The notes under the pieces: model-generated
The model's database searches: none
What the model was told of the DNA's origin: nothing
Seen by the model: only the letters and a program-made list of their open reading frames with translations
Position numbers and translations under genes: made by a program
Assembly (NCBI GenBank): GCA_943372515.1
Contig: CALRYY010000007.1
Coordinates: 17,560 to 81,559, forward strand
Reading direction: 5' to 3'
DNA: 64,000 bases
Source of the DNA: RAM1 sp943372515
GTDB lineage: Bacteria > Pseudomonadota > Gammaproteobacteria > Burkholderiales > Burkholderiaceae_C
Shown: positions 18,098 to 27,377 of the stretch, piece by piece
How positions within the stretch are numbered: position 1 is the stretch's first letter
How the letters are laid out: every line of letters begins with the position of its first letter

Positions 18098-19087
18098 ATG
18101 CATCCCACCGCCCGCGCTTTGGTTCGTCATTGCAGCGCACTGTTTGTCGGCCTTGCGTTGGCCGCTTCAGTGGCCGCGCAGACTTACCCGTCCAAACCCG
18201 TGAGCATGATCGTGGCCTTCCCGCCCGGTGGGGGCTCCGATGTGCTGGGCCGCGCTGTCGGCAAAGGCATGGCTGAAGTGTTTGGCCAGCCCGTCATTGT
18301 TGAAAACGTGGTGGGCGTGGGCGGCTCCCTGGGGGTGCTCAAGGCGGCCCATGCCCAGCCGGATGGCTACACACTTCTGGCGGGCTCCCCGCTGGAGCTG
18401 ATCTACACGCCGCTGGGCGTGGCCGCGGCCAAAAACAGGCCGGAGGACATGCGCCTGGCCGCCTTGGTGGGGTACACCCCCCTTGCCATTGCCGTGCGCA
18501 AGGATTTGCCGGTGAACACGCTCGAAGAGTTCGTTGCACTGGCAAAAAAGTCTGACAAGCCGCTGAGCTTCGGCTCTACGGGCATCGGGTCCCTCTATCA
18601 CCTGATGGCTGAAAAGGCGCTGCAAACGGCTGGTGCCCGTGGCCTGCACGCGCCGTACAACGGCATGGCACCCTACGTCAAGGATTTGATGGGCGGTGTG
18701 ATTGACTTTGCGGTGGTCCCTTTGGTCGGTCCGGTGATGGGCGCCATTGAGAGCGGCCAGATCAAGGCGCTGGCGCTCGCATCCAGTCAACCCTTGCCAC
18801 GCCTGCCCAGGTTGCCCCTGGCAAGCGCCACCAAAGGCTTTGCGGACTTCCAGTTCAGCATCTGGATTGGCATTGAAGCCAGTGCCAAAACGCCTGACTC
18901 ACAAGTGGCCGCCGTGCACAAGGCAGCCTATACCGCGCTGGCCAACCCGGACATTCGCAAAATCATTGAGACCGCAGGCAGCACAGTGGCCGAACCCATG
19001 AGCCTGGCACAGCTTGATGCCTTCTACAAAATGGAAGTGGTCAAGGCTGCGGCGATTGCCAGGTCCATCAAGCTGGAACCCCAGTAA
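18098..19087 (+). CDS. Bug/TctC-family periplasmic receptor
   Basis: 329 aa. Signal peptide to about residue 29 (SVAAQ), then TYPSKPVSMIVAFPPGGGSD, the hallmark of Bug receptors. ATG 18098 has TGGAG upstream; an earlier in-frame start would destroy the signal peptide. These proteins bind carboxylated solutes for tripartite tricarboxylate transporters, but no TctA/TctB membrane genes are in the window. It precedes the amidohydrolase by 5 bp. Confidence 0.9.
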   Translation: MHPTARALVRHCSALFVGLALAASVAAQTYPSKPVSMIVAFPPGGGSDVLGRAVGKGMAEVFGQPVIVENVVGVGGSLGVLKAAHAQPDGYTLLAGSPLELIYTPLGVAAAKNRPEDMRLAALVGYTPLAIAVRKDLPVNTLEEFVALAKKSDKPLSFGSTGIGSLYHLMAEKALQTAGARGLHAPYNGMAPYVKDLMGGVIDFAVVPLVGPVMGAIESGQIKALALASSQPLPRLPRLPLASATKGFADFQFSIWIGIEASAKTPDSQVAAVHKAAYTALANPDIRKIIETAGSTVAEPMSLAQLDAFYKMEVVKAAAIARSIKLEPQ

Positions 19088-19092
19088 GCGTC

Positions 19093-20388
19093 ATGGGTGC
19101 CAACGACAGCAAACGCGACGAGTTGGCCCTGCGGGACGGCAATTACCTGGGGCACGCGATGGTCGGGCGGGTCGGCGAATTCATCCAGATTCGCCGAGAC
19201 ATTCATGCCCATCCGGAGCTTGCTTTTGAGGAGCACCGCACCGCCGCCCTGGTGGCTGGCAAGTTGCGCGAATGGGGTTATGAGGTCACAACCGGTTTGG
19301 GGCAAACCGGCGTGGTGGGCACATTGCGTCGTGGCAAAAGCACCCGCTCCCTGGGGCTGCGTGCCGACATGGATGCGCTGCCGATTCTTGAAGCAGGCAC
19401 ACATGCGTGGGCCAGCAAAAAACCGGGCCTGATGCATGGCTGCGGCCACGACGGTCACACCGCCACGCTCCTGGCTGCGGCCAGGCTGATCGCGCAGGAC
19501 CTTGATTTTGATGGCGTGCTGCATCTGATTTTCCAGCCCGCAGAAGAAGGCGCCGGTGGCGCGGTGCAGATGATGGCGGACGGCCTGTTTGAGCGTTTCC
19601 CCTGCGACGCGGTTTTTGCCTTGCACAACATGCCGGGTATCGAGGCGGGGCGCTTCGTGTTCAGAAGCGGCCCCACGATGGCGTCCAGCGACAACGTGAC
19701 CATCCGCTTGAAGGGGCGCGGTGGCCATGGCGCTTTTCCGCACCAGTCGGTGGATACAGTGGTGGCAGCCGCCTGCATCGTGATGGCATTGCAGACCATC
19801 GTGTCCAGAAACGTAGATCCGTTGAAGACGGCGGTGGTCACGGTGGGTGCCTTGCACGCAGGCGAGGCCAATAACGTTATTCCTGAAGAGGCCCGGCTGG
19901 AGTTGAGCATCAGGGCACTGGACACCGACGTCAGGGCCTTGCTCAAGGAGCGGATCATGGCGCTTGTCGAACTGCAGGCGGCGAGCTATGGCGTGCAAGC
20001 TTGCATCGATTGGCGGGAGGGCTATGCCGTGCTCGTCAATACGCCCGCAGAAACCGAATTGGCAACGGCGGTGGCCTTGACGCTGTTTGGCCCGCAGCGC
20101 GTTGACCCCAATGGCCCCATGTTCACGGCGAGTGAGGATTTTTCTTTCATGTTGCAGCGGGTGCCGGGCTGCTACTTTTTTGTGGGAAACGGCGGCCCCG
20201 GCACACCTGGCGCTTGCAACGTGCACAACCCTGGCTACGACTTCAATGACGACATCATCGCGCCGGGAGCTGCCTTCTGGATGGCGTTGGTGCAGCGCCA
20301 CTTTGCACCGAAGGAGCAACCACCCCTGAAAGTCCCAGGCAAAAGGACCGATCTGAACGCTGGTGACCCCATCACAGCTGGACCATGA
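19093..20388 (+). CDS. M20-family metallo-amidohydrolase (N-acyl amino acid / hippurate hydrolase type)
   Basis: 431 aa. Metal ligands lie in LRADMDALPI, MHGCGHDGHTA and PAEEGAGG; the dimerisation lid includes GRGGHGAFPHQSVD. The family hydrolyses N-acyl amino acids, hippurate or related amides with a binuclear metal site. It sits between a Bug receptor and a D-amino-acid dehydrogenase, so it may release an amino acid that the dehydrogenase then oxidises. No signal peptide, so it is cytoplasmic. Confidence 0.9.
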   Translation: MGANDSKRDELALRDGNYLGHAMVGRVGEFIQIRRDIHAHPELAFEEHRTAALVAGKLREWGYEVTTGLGQTGVVGTLRRGKSTRSLGLRADMDALPILEAGTHAWASKKPGLMHGCGHDGHTATLLAAARLIAQDLDFDGVLHLIFQPAEEGAGGAVQMMADGLFERFPCDAVFALHNMPGIEAGRFVFRSGPTMASSDNVTIRLKGRGGHGAFPHQSVDTVVAAACIVMALQTIVSRNVDPLKTAVVTVGALHAGEANNVIPEEARLELSIRALDTDVRALLKERIMALVELQAASYGVQACIDWREGYAVLVNTPAETELATAVALTLFGPQRVDPNGPMFTASEDFSFMLQRVPGCYFFVGNGGPGTPGACNVHNPGYDFNDDIIAPGAAFWMALVQRHFAPKEQPPLKVPGKRTDLNAGDPITAGP

Positions 20389-21617
20389 AATCAATCGCAA
20401 TCATTGGCGGCGGCATCACTGGTGTCACTACCGCTTACGCCCTGGCCCGGCGCGGCTTCGCCGTCACCCTGTTCGAGAAAAGCCGCTACGTGGCGATGGA
20501 GACATCGTTTGCCAATGGCGGGCAGCTGTCCGCGTCGAATGCCGAGGTGTGGAACCACTGGTCCACCATCGTCAAAGGCCTGAAGTGGATGCTCAGAAGC
20601 GACGCGCCCCTGCTGGTCAACCCCAAGCCCGGCTGGCACAAGCTGAGCTGGTTTGTGGAGTTCATCAGCAACATACCGCATTACGAACGCAACACGGTTG
20701 AGTCCACACGCCTGGCGATCGCGGCACGTGAACATTTGTTCAACTGGTCACAAGCCGAAGGCGTGGATTTCGATCTGAAAAAAGAAGGCATCCTGCACAT
20801 CTACCGCGACAAAAAGGGTTTTGACCACGCCGGGCAGGTCAGCATTCTGTTGGCAAAGGGCGGCTTGCAGCGCCGTGCAGTGACGCCGGCCGAAATGAAG
20901 GCCATCGAGCCGACGCTGGCCGGCAATTACTATGGGGGTTACTTCACCGAGAGCGACTCAACCGGCGACATTCACAAGTTCACCACCGGCATGGCCAAAG
21001 CGGCTGAACGCCTGGGCGTGCACTGCCTTCACGGGCAAGATGTCCTGGCCGTGCACAGCGATGGCGTAACGGCAGAAGTGACGGTGGCTGACGGCGACGG
21101 CCACGTCACGCACCACTTTGATGGGCTGATCGTGTGCGCAGGCGTTGAGAGCCGCAACTTTGCCGCCCAACTGGGAGACAGGGTCAACATCTACCCGGTG
21201 AAGGGCTATTCCATCACCGTTAACCTGCCGGACGCATCAAGCCAGGCTGCAGCGCCCACCGTGAGCCTGCTGGACGACGAGACCAAGCTGGTCACCAGCC
21301 GTCTGGGCACGGACCGCTTCCGTGTCGCAGGCACGGCAGAGTTCAACGGCTACAACAAAGACATCCGCGCCGACCGCATTCGGCCCCTGATCGCCTGGGT
21401 CAACCAGTGCTTTCCTGGCATCAACACCCGCCAGGTCGTGCCCTGGGCCGGCCTGCGCCCCATGATGCCCAACATGATGCCTCGCGTGGGCCGGGGAAAA
21501 TCACCCAACGTTTTTTACAACACCGGGCATGGCCATTTGGGGTGGACGCTGTCTGCCGTCACGGCGGATATGGTTGGGGGTGTGGTGCAGGGGGCGATGG
21601 AGGCGGGCGCGCCGTGA
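20385..21617 (+). CDS. dadA: D-amino acid dehydrogenase-type FAD oxidoreductase
   Basis: 410 aa. Dinucleotide-binding motif IAIIGGGITGVTTAYALARRG at the N-terminus; NGGQLSASNAEVWNHW and the C-terminal NTGHGHLGWTLS match DadA-type flavoproteins. It oxidises D-amino acids to 2-oxo acids and ammonia, passing electrons to the respiratory chain. Its ATG overlaps the amidohydrolase stop (ATGA), so the two are coupled. The exact substrate is not determined by sequence. Confidence 0.85.
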   Translation: MKSIAIIGGGITGVTTAYALARRGFAVTLFEKSRYVAMETSFANGGQLSASNAEVWNHWSTIVKGLKWMLRSDAPLLVNPKPGWHKLSWFVEFISNIPHYERNTVESTRLAIAAREHLFNWSQAEGVDFDLKKEGILHIYRDKKGFDHAGQVSILLAKGGLQRRAVTPAEMKAIEPTLAGNYYGGYFTESDSTGDIHKFTTGMAKAAERLGVHCLHGQDVLAVHSDGVTAEVTVADGDGHVTHHFDGLIVCAGVESRNFAAQLGDRVNIYPVKGYSITVNLPDASSQAAAPTVSLLDDETKLVTSRLGTDRFRVAGTAEFNGYNKDIRADRIRPLIAWVNQCFPGINTRQVVPWAGLRPMMPNMMPRVGRGKSPNVFYNTGHGHLGWTLSAVTADMVGGVVQGAMEAGAP

Positions 21618-21643
21618 CGGTGAGGCTGAGCCTGGTGTTTGCG

Positions 21644-22528
21644 CTATGCCAGGAAAAGATCCGAGATCACAGCACGCAGCCATCCGTTGGCCGGGTCCTG
21701 CTTGTAGCGCTCATGCCAATGCTGCTTGATGGAGAACGTCGGCAGCGCAAACGGCGGCCGCAAGGCCTTGACGTCGGCGATGCCCACCAGCGTATGCGCC
21801 ACCCGGGTGGGCAGCGTCACCATCAGGTCCGTGCTGGCCACCAGCCCGCCCAGGCCCAGAAAGTTCGGCAGGCGCAACGCCACGTTGCGCTCCACGCCCA
21901 GTCGTTGCAGCTCTTCCTCCACCAGGTTCTGCCCGGTCCCGGACGCGGTCACCACGACGTGGTTCTCCCGCCGGAACATTGCCTCGGTGAGCCTGGACCG
22001 CACGCGCGGGTGGCCGCTTCGCACGACGCAGGCGAAGTCCAGCTCGAAAAGCTTCTGCTGGTAGAACCCCGCCTCCAGCTGCGGCATGAAACCGACGGCC
22101 AGGTCCGCCTCGCCGGATTCCAGCATCTTCGGTGTCTGAGTCGAGATGTGCGTGATCTCCAGGTTGATGCCCGGGGCGATCTCGCGCAGCCGGTTGACCA
22201 GGGGCGGCAGTAGCGCCAGGTGCGTGATGTCGGTCATGCAGATGCGGAACGTGCGTTGCGCGGTGGCCGGGTCGAACACGGCCTGCTGCCGGGTGATGCC
22301 GCGCAGCAGTTCCAGGGCCTGGCGCACCGGTGCCACCAGCGAGGTGGCATGCGGCGTCGGCTGCATGCCGTCGGCGGTGCGCACGAACAGAGGGTCCCCG
22401 AAGTGGCGCCGCAATCGCGCCAGAGAGATGCTGACCGAGGACTGCGCCACCCCGAGGTTGTCGCCGGCCCGGGAGACGCTGCGGGTCTTGTAGACCTCGT
22501 CGAAGACAGCCAGAAGTTTCAGATCCAT
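21644..22528 (-). CDS. LysR-family regulator, NahR/NodD-like
   Basis: 294 aa. The DNA-binding domain (MDLKLLAVFDEVYKTRSVSR, AGDNLGVAQSSVSISLARLR) and the effector domain with TFRICMTDITHLALLPPLV are typical of the NahR/NodD/LinR branch, which often senses aromatic acids. The start codon at 22528 directly abuts a 51-bp element that recurs before the porin and the ALDH operon, so this protein is the best candidate regulator of the whole 22-36 kb module and probably of itself. Confidence 0.88.
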   Translation of the reverse strand: MDLKLLAVFDEVYKTRSVSRAGDNLGVAQSSVSISLARLRRHFGDPLFVRTADGMQPTPHATSLVAPVRQALELLRGITRQQAVFDPATAQRTFRICMTDITHLALLPPLVNRLREIAPGINLEITHISTQTPKMLESGEADLAVGFMPQLEAGFYQQKLFELDFACVVRSGHPRVRSRLTEAMFRRENHVVVTASGTGQNLVEEELQRLGVERNVALRLPNFLGLGGLVASTDLMVTLPTRVAHTLVGIADVKALRPPFALPTFSIKQHWHERYKQDPANGWLRAVISDLFLA

Positions 22529-22579
22529 TATTTACTTTCCCGTTATTGAATATTGGAGCCATCGCATTGCCCAAATAGT
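22529..22579 (+). promoter_or_regulatory. Shared 51-bp promoter element, copy 1 (FAD oxidoreductase)
   Basis: It aligns without gaps to 26683-26633 and 36250-36200 on the minus strand. Positions conserved in all three: TATT-N8-CGTT-N6-TAT-N2-G-N4-AT-N2-CATTG-N3-AAA-N-A. TTGCCC inside the element and CAGAAT 17 bp further on make a plausible -35/-10. A LysR-type footprint has this size and placement. Confidence 0.6.
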
Positions 22580-22635
22580 GTGCCAAAACCAGAATGGTGG
22601 CAATGACAACGTTTGCTCATACAGGGGACATCCGC

Positions 22636-23994
22636 ATGCACACCATCAAGCCGGCCACTGTGCAGGAGCCCAGCCGCGACACCCCGGTCTGGGGCGAGTA
22701 CGACGTCGTCGTGCTCGGCGGCGGTCCGGCCGGCATCGTCGCTGCCGCTGCTTCGGCGCGCCTGGGCCGCTCCACCCTGCTCGTCGAAAGCTACGGCTTT
22801 CTGGGTGGCATGGGCACCGCCGCTGGCGTGACGAACTTTTGCGGGCTGCACGCAAACGTGTACGGCCAGATCCAGCAGGTGGTGCACGGCGTGGCCGACG
22901 ACCTGCTGGCCGGAATCCGGGCGCTGAACGGCCTGAGCGAGCCGCACGTAATCCTCGGCAAGATAGCCGCTCAGGCGTACGACAACGCGGCCTTCAAGGT
23001 GGCGGCGGATAACCTGGTGCTGAGCAGTGGTGCCCAACTGCTGTTCCACGCCCAACTGGTTGGCGTCCTGATGCATAGCCCCAGTAACATCCACGCCGCC
23101 CTGATCGAGACCAAGTCCGGCCGTTACGCGGTACTGGCGAAGACCTTCATCGATTGCACCGGCGACGGCGACCTTGCAGCGCAGGCTGGAGCTCCGTTTG
23201 AAAAGGGAACCAGTGCGCGCGACATGATGTACCCGTCCACCATGTTCCGGGTCAACGGGGTCGACGCCGAGGTGGCGGGGGACGCGTATGACCGGTTCGG
23301 ACACCTCATGGACGAGGCCGAGAAGTCCGGCCGCAAGTTCCCGCGCAAGACGCCCATCATCCGCCCGCAAAAGAACCCGGCTGAGTGGCGGGCCAACGTC
23401 ACCCAGCTGGCGAATGCGGCTGGCCATCCGGTGGACGGCACCGACGCGGCCCAGCTCAGCGATGCCGAGGTCGAGGGCCGCCGGCAGATTGTGGATTTCT
23501 TTCAGTTCCTGCGCGGGTCGGCACCCGGGTTCGGGAACTCCTACATCCTGGAGATCGCCCCGCAGGTCGGTGTGCGCGAAACCCGCCGCGTCGTCGGCGA
23601 GTACCAGCTGACCGAGGATGACGTCCTTCAGTGCGCCAGCTTCGAGGACAGCATTGGCGTCAACGGCTGGATGATCGAGGAGCACGTGGCCGGGAACATC
23701 TCCTTCCGGTGGCAGGACATTCCCAACTGCCGCGGGTTCAACCAACTGCCTTACCGTATTCTGCTGCCGCAGCGCGTGGACAATCTCCTGGTGGCCGGGC
23801 GCTGCGCTTCCATGACGCATATGGGCCAGGCGGCGGCACGCGTCTCCGGCGGCTGTTTCGTGATGGGGCAGGCAGCCGGGACTGCCGCGGCGCTGGCGGT
23901 GAACGCTGGCGTTCGCCCGCGGGACCTCCCGGTCGCACAGCTGCAGCAGCGCCTGCAAGCCGATGGAGCCTACCTCGGTCGCGACATCCTATAA
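22636..23994 (+). CDS. FAD-dependent oxidoreductase (FAD_oxidored family)
   Basis: 452 aa. Dinucleotide-binding GGGPAGIVAAAASARLG follows a short N-terminal tail; SYGFLGGMGTAAGV and FIDCTGDGDLA are family motifs, and the C-terminal GRCASMTHMGQAAARV and GGCFVMGQAAGTAAAL close the FAD site. ATG 22636 has AGGGGA eight bases upstream and is preferred to an ATG at 22594. The substrate is unknown. The gene is divergent from the LysR gene and followed 29 bp later by a Bug receptor, so it may act on a compound captured by that receptor. Confidence 0.85.
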   Translation: MHTIKPATVQEPSRDTPVWGEYDVVVLGGGPAGIVAAAASARLGRSTLLVESYGFLGGMGTAAGVTNFCGLHANVYGQIQQVVHGVADDLLAGIRALNGLSEPHVILGKIAAQAYDNAAFKVAADNLVLSSGAQLLFHAQLVGVLMHSPSNIHAALIETKSGRYAVLAKTFIDCTGDGDLAAQAGAPFEKGTSARDMMYPSTMFRVNGVDAEVAGDAYDRFGHLMDEAEKSGRKFPRKTPIIRPQKNPAEWRANVTQLANAAGHPVDGTDAAQLSDAEVEGRRQIVDFFQFLRGSAPGFGNSYILEIAPQVGVRETRRVVGEYQLTEDDVLQCASFEDSIGVNGWMIEEHVAGNISFRWQDIPNCRGFNQLPYRILLPQRVDNLLVAGRCASMTHMGQAAARVSGGCFVMGQAAGTAAALAVNAGVRPRDLPVAQLQQRLQADGAYLGRDIL

Positions 23995-24023
23995 CCGATC
24001 CCACCCGATTCCTGGAGCCAACC

Positions 24024-24998
24024 ATGAGACGACGCAGTCTGAACAAGGCGGCTTTGGCCGCAGCGGTGACTTGCCTGGCGCCGATGGCGCAGGCCCAGCA
24101 GCGTGGCGCCGGGGCGGCATGGCCCACGAAGACCGTGCGGCTGCTGGTCGGCTTCCCGGCCGGCTCCACTCCCGACACCCTGGCCCGCACCCTGGCAGAG
24201 CCGCTGTCCACGGCACTGGGCCAACCGGTGATTGTCGAAAACAAGGCCGGGGCGGGTGGACAGATCGCCATGGAGCAGGTTGCCCGGGCCACGGACCACC
24301 ACACCCTCGCGCTGGCCAGCAACAGCCTGGTCACGGCAAAGATGCTGGGCACCAAGCTGCCCTACGACGCGGCCAAGGACTTCAGCTTCATCTCGCTGCT
24401 GGCAACGGCGCCCCTGGTCCTGGTCGCGCCTGCGCAAGCCCCCACGGGCGCAGCATTCTTCGCGGCCGCCGTGCAGCAGGGCGACAAGTGGAACTACGGC
24501 TCGGTCGGCAACGGCTCCATGGGCCATTTGGGCATGGAAGTGCTCAAGACCAAGGTCAAGGGACTGGCGCCCACGCACGTCCCGTTCAAGGGCAATCCCG
24601 ATGTCGTGACCAGCATGATCGGCGGGGAGATTCACATGGCCCTCGTCCCACCGGGCATCGCCATCCCGCAGGCCAAGGCCGGCAGGCTCAAGGTCATCGG
24701 GCTGGCCGGGGGGCGCAGCGCGGTCGCGCCCGAGGCGCAGCCGCTCGCCGACGCCGGCGTGCGCGACTTCAACGTGGAGGTCTGGGCCGCACTGATCGGC
24801 CCGGCCAGCCTGCCGAAGGCCGCGCAGGACCGGCTGGCGGCGGTGGTTCCCTCCATCGTGCGCAACGCCGAGACTCGCCAGAAATTGCTGAACCAGGGCT
24901 GGCAGGCGGTGGGCACGTCGCCAGACGGCCTGAGGAACCGCATCAGGGACGAGACCGCTACCGTCGAGGCCCTCGTACGCGGAATCCAGTTGAAGTAA
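24024..24998 (+). CDS. Bug/TctC-family periplasmic receptor
   Basis: 324 aa. Signal peptide ending near AQAQ (residues 22-25), then WPTKTVRLLVGFPAGSTPDT, the family start. ATG 24024 with TGGAG upstream. Cotranscribed with the FAD oxidoreductase. The C-terminal 14 codons overlap, tail to tail, the end of a truncated LysR frame on the other strand. No transporter membrane subunits are nearby. Confidence 0.88.
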   Translation: MRRRSLNKAALAAAVTCLAPMAQAQQRGAGAAWPTKTVRLLVGFPAGSTPDTLARTLAEPLSTALGQPVIVENKAGAGGQIAMEQVARATDHHTLALASNSLVTAKMLGTKLPYDAAKDFSFISLLATAPLVLVAPAQAPTGAAFFAAAVQQGDKWNYGSVGNGSMGHLGMEVLKTKVKGLAPTHVPFKGNPDVVTSMIGGEIHMALVPPGIAIPQAKAGRLKVIGLAGGRSAVAPEAQPLADAGVRDFNVEVWAALIGPASLPKAAQDRLAAVVPSIVRNAETRQKLLNQGWQAVGTSPDGLRNRIRDETATVEALVRGIQLK

Positions 24999-25311
24999 GC
25001 GCGGCGCGCACGACTGACACGCCGGCTTTCGACTCTTCGAGCAGCCTGGCCATCGCATCCAGCGACTCGAAGATTTCCAGGCTCGCCAGCGCGACCCGCC
25101 GCCCCGCCTCCGTGGCCTCCAGGCCGCGGCGGTGGCGCAGGAACAGTGCGGCGCCCAGCCCTTCTTCGAGCCGCGCAAGCTTGTGGCTCGCGCCGGAGAC
25201 GGACATATGGCAGACCTGCGCGGCTGCCGAGAGGGAACCCGCCCGCGTGCACTCCACGACCAGGCGCAGCGATGGCAAATCCAGACGGTGCAGATTGATG
25301 CTGCTGAGCAT
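24958..25311 (-). pseudogene. Truncated LysR regulator: DNA-binding domain and linker helix only
   Basis: 117 aa frame. Residues 1 to about 90 form a normal LysR N-terminus: HTH (SLSAAAQVCHMSVSGASHKL), wing and the long dimerisation helix (LASLEIFESLDAMARLLEE). The effector-binding domain of about 200 residues is missing; the frame ends after an unrelated tail that overlaps the receptor gene. This is either a decayed gene or a short DNA-binding dimer that could compete with the full-length LysR. It lies between the receptor and the porin of the second catabolic module. Confidence 0.6.
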
Positions 25312-25375
25312 GGCGCTGCGGCCCGGCACGTTGCCCTACCTGAACAGGGGCATGTGCCGGGCGAAAGGCAGACTG

Positions 25376-26560
25376 TCAGAAGGAGTGGCGCATCCCGATC
25401 GCCAGGGCGCGGGGGGTTGCACCCGGTGCGCCCGCCGCAAAGGCCACGTCGTTGCCAAGCAGGGCGAACTGGCCGGTCGCATTGTTCGAGGTGCGGCCGA
25501 ACGAGGTGTATGCGATGGTGCGCCTGGACAGGTTGTAGGTGTAGGTCAGACCCAGGCTGGTGCCTCGCCGTTCGGCGCCGGTCGGGTTGTCCTGACGGAT
25601 GCGCTGAACCTGCGCGTACACGGTGCTGGCGCCGAACGCGACCGAACCGCCCAGCCAGGTGTCGGATCCGTCCACCGGCCCATTCACGCGGAAGTGGCCG
25701 ACCGATGCCGAGTAATTGCCGAACACATAGCGCGTGCCCAGGGCCATGTCCGTGCGGTTCGCGATGCCGGTGAAGGCCGCCGGCGTGCCTGCGGTCAGTG
25801 CCTGCTTGACTTGCTGCAACGAGCCGCTCACGGTCAGCCCGCCGCCGACGTACTCACCCCCGACCCCGATGAATTTATTCGTGTCGCTAGGCGGCCGTCC
25901 TGCGCCACCGCTGCTCTCCGAACCCAGCCCATAGGCCGCGCGCGCCCTGAACCCGCCGATGACCGGCGAGGTGTAGGTGAGTACGTTGCTGTTGCGCGCA
26001 CTGCGCTCCGGCCCGCCGAGCAGGGACGTCAGCAGCTGGATGTTGCCCAGGTACTGGGCGCCCCGGATGGTGTCGGTGGTCACGGCGGTATAGAACAGGG
26101 GCGTGTAGTCGCGCCCGAGTGTCACCGTGCCATAGGGCGTCTCCAGACCAACGGCGGAGCGGCGATTGAAGCCCGCCACCGCCGTTCCGGTGGGCGCGGT
26201 GGGCGTGGCGCTGCCGTAGTCGCCCGTGTACTGCTTGGAGGCGCCGGTGTCCAGATCGAAACCCATCTCGAGCTGGAACAGGGCCTTCATGCCGCCGCCG
26301 AGATCCTCCACGCCGCGCACGCCCCAGTGGGACGAGGACCCGATGCCTGAGGTCACGGCCGTCAGCGCGCCCGTGCCGGGCGCACCACTGCGGCTGGACA
26401 CCAGGCTGGCATCCACGTTGCCGTACAAGGTGACGCTGCTCTGTGCGCAAGCACCGGACGCGCCGAGTGCCAGTGTGGCGCAAGCCAATGCGCACGCGGT
26501 GGTCCTGCCTTGCACCCGGTGTCTGGGCGAAATCGTGGGGGGACGCTGTGTGTTGTTCAT
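25376..26560 (-). CDS. Outer-membrane porin (betaproteobacterial Gram-negative porin family)
   Basis: 394 aa. Signal peptide to about residue 40 (ASGACAQ), then SSVTLYGNVDASL, the canonical first strand of this family. SRFG-like alternating beta strands run throughout, and the protein ends in aromatic MRHSF, the C-terminal signal for outer-membrane insertion. As a trimeric diffusion channel it probably admits the substrate of the neighbouring catabolic operon. It has its own promoter region carrying the shared 51-bp element. Confidence 0.92.
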   Translation of the reverse strand: MNNTQRPPTISPRHRVQGRTTACALACATLALGASGACAQSSVTLYGNVDASLVSSRSGAPGTGALTAVTSGIGSSSHWGVRGVEDLGGGMKALFQLEMGFDLDTGASKQYTGDYGSATPTAPTGTAVAGFNRRSAVGLETPYGTVTLGRDYTPLFYTAVTTDTIRGAQYLGNIQLLTSLLGGPERSARNSNVLTYTSPVIGGFRARAAYGLGSESSGGAGRPPSDTNKFIGVGGEYVGGGLTVSGSLQQVKQALTAGTPAAFTGIANRTDMALGTRYVFGNYSASVGHFRVNGPVDGSDTWLGGSVAFGASTVYAQVQRIRQDNPTGAERRGTSLGLTYTYNLSRRTIAYTSFGRTSNNATGQFALLGNDVAFAAGAPGATPRALAIGMRHSF

Positions 26561-26632
26561 GATGAGGTTGTCTCCGTTTGTTGATAGGGGTTGAATCGCT
26601 GCCGGCGAGCATGGGAATTTTGTTTGCGCACT

Positions 26633-26683
26633 ACTATTTCGACAATGTCATTCCTCCAATAGAAGGAAACGCAAATTCGAATA
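26633..26683 (-). promoter_or_regulatory. Shared 51-bp promoter element, copy 2 (porin)
   Basis: Read on the minus strand it matches copy 1 at 33 of 51 positions without gaps, including TATTGGAG and AAATAGT blocks. TTGTCG (26645-26640) and CAAAAT (26622-26617) are spaced by exactly 17 bp and form a plausible -35/-10 for the porin. Confidence 0.6.
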
Positions 26684-26711
26684 CTGAAACATGCTCAGCC
26701 GCGAGGGCGAC

Positions 26712-27377
26712 TCAGAAGCCATACACCTCAAGCGTACGGGCGCCGCGGCGGATTTGCGAGATCACATCCGCTTCCTTGCGCTCGCGCGCCACCGCCGCCT
26801 GCACCACCGCACCGGCCCGCTCCCGGGGGATGGCGACCACGCCATCGGCATCGCCCACCACGAGGTCGCCTGCATGGACGGTCAGGTCGCCGAAACGTGT
26901 GGGATGGTTGATCCAGCCGCGAGCGCCGAAGTCCTTGCCGGTACCGCGGATGCACAGCCCGCGGGCGAACACCGGGAAGCCGAAGTCGGCCAGGATGGCG
27001 CCGTCGCGTACGCAGCCGTCGATGACCAGACCGCCCAGACGGCGGGTCTGGGCCGCGCAGGACATGATCTCGCCCCAGTAGCCGAAGTCGTGCGCGTCGC
27101 TCACGTGCACCACCAGCACATCGCCCGGCTGGGCCACGTAGATGGCGCGATGCAGCCACAGGTTGTCTCCGCCGGGCGAGTGGACGGTCACGGCCGGCCC
27201 GCAGATGCGGAAAGTCGGCGCAACCGGCTTGATGGCGTGCGGCATCACACCGATGCGGCCGCCTGCCTCGTGTAGCGTGGCCACCGGCAGCTGGCGGGCG
27301 GCCTCGACCGTCGCCGCATCGGGGCGGGCGATCTCCTGCGCGATCGTGGGGCCGCTGGGCATAGCGAGCGCGCTCAT
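26712..27377 (-). CDS. RraA-fold protein 1, candidate 4-carboxy-4-hydroxy-2-oxoadipate aldolase
   Basis: 221 aa. It has the active-site motif LVIDGCVRD with Arg124 and Asp125, the acidic WGEI at 101-104 and the C-terminal GDADGVVAIP, which are the conserved features of HMG/CHA aldolases (LigK/GalC type). Such enzymes split 4-carboxy-4-hydroxy-2-oxoadipate into pyruvate and oxaloacetate, the last step after a LigJ-type hydratase, and one is encoded upstream. It is the last of three tandem paralogues and overlaps the next gene by 4 bp. Of the three it has the most complete active site by eye. Confidence 0.8.
   Translation of the reverse strand: MSALAMPSGPTIAQEIARPDAATVEAARQLPVATLHEAGGRIGVMPHAIKPVAPTFRICGPAVTVHSPGGDNLWLHRAIYVAQPGDVLVVHVSDAHDFGYWGEIMSCAAQTRRLGGLVIDGCVRDGAILADFGFPVFARGLCIRGTGKDFGARGWINHPTRFGDLTVHAGDLVVGDADGVVAIPRERAGAVVQAAVARERKEADVISQIRRGARTLEVYGF

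Noticed and set aside
22543..26350. Very long open frames antisense to the FAD oxidoreductase, receptor and porin (up to about 795 codons)
   Set aside because: They are GC-rich shadow frames opposite or out of phase with clear genes, have low-complexity Arg/Ala/Gly composition and no family motifs.
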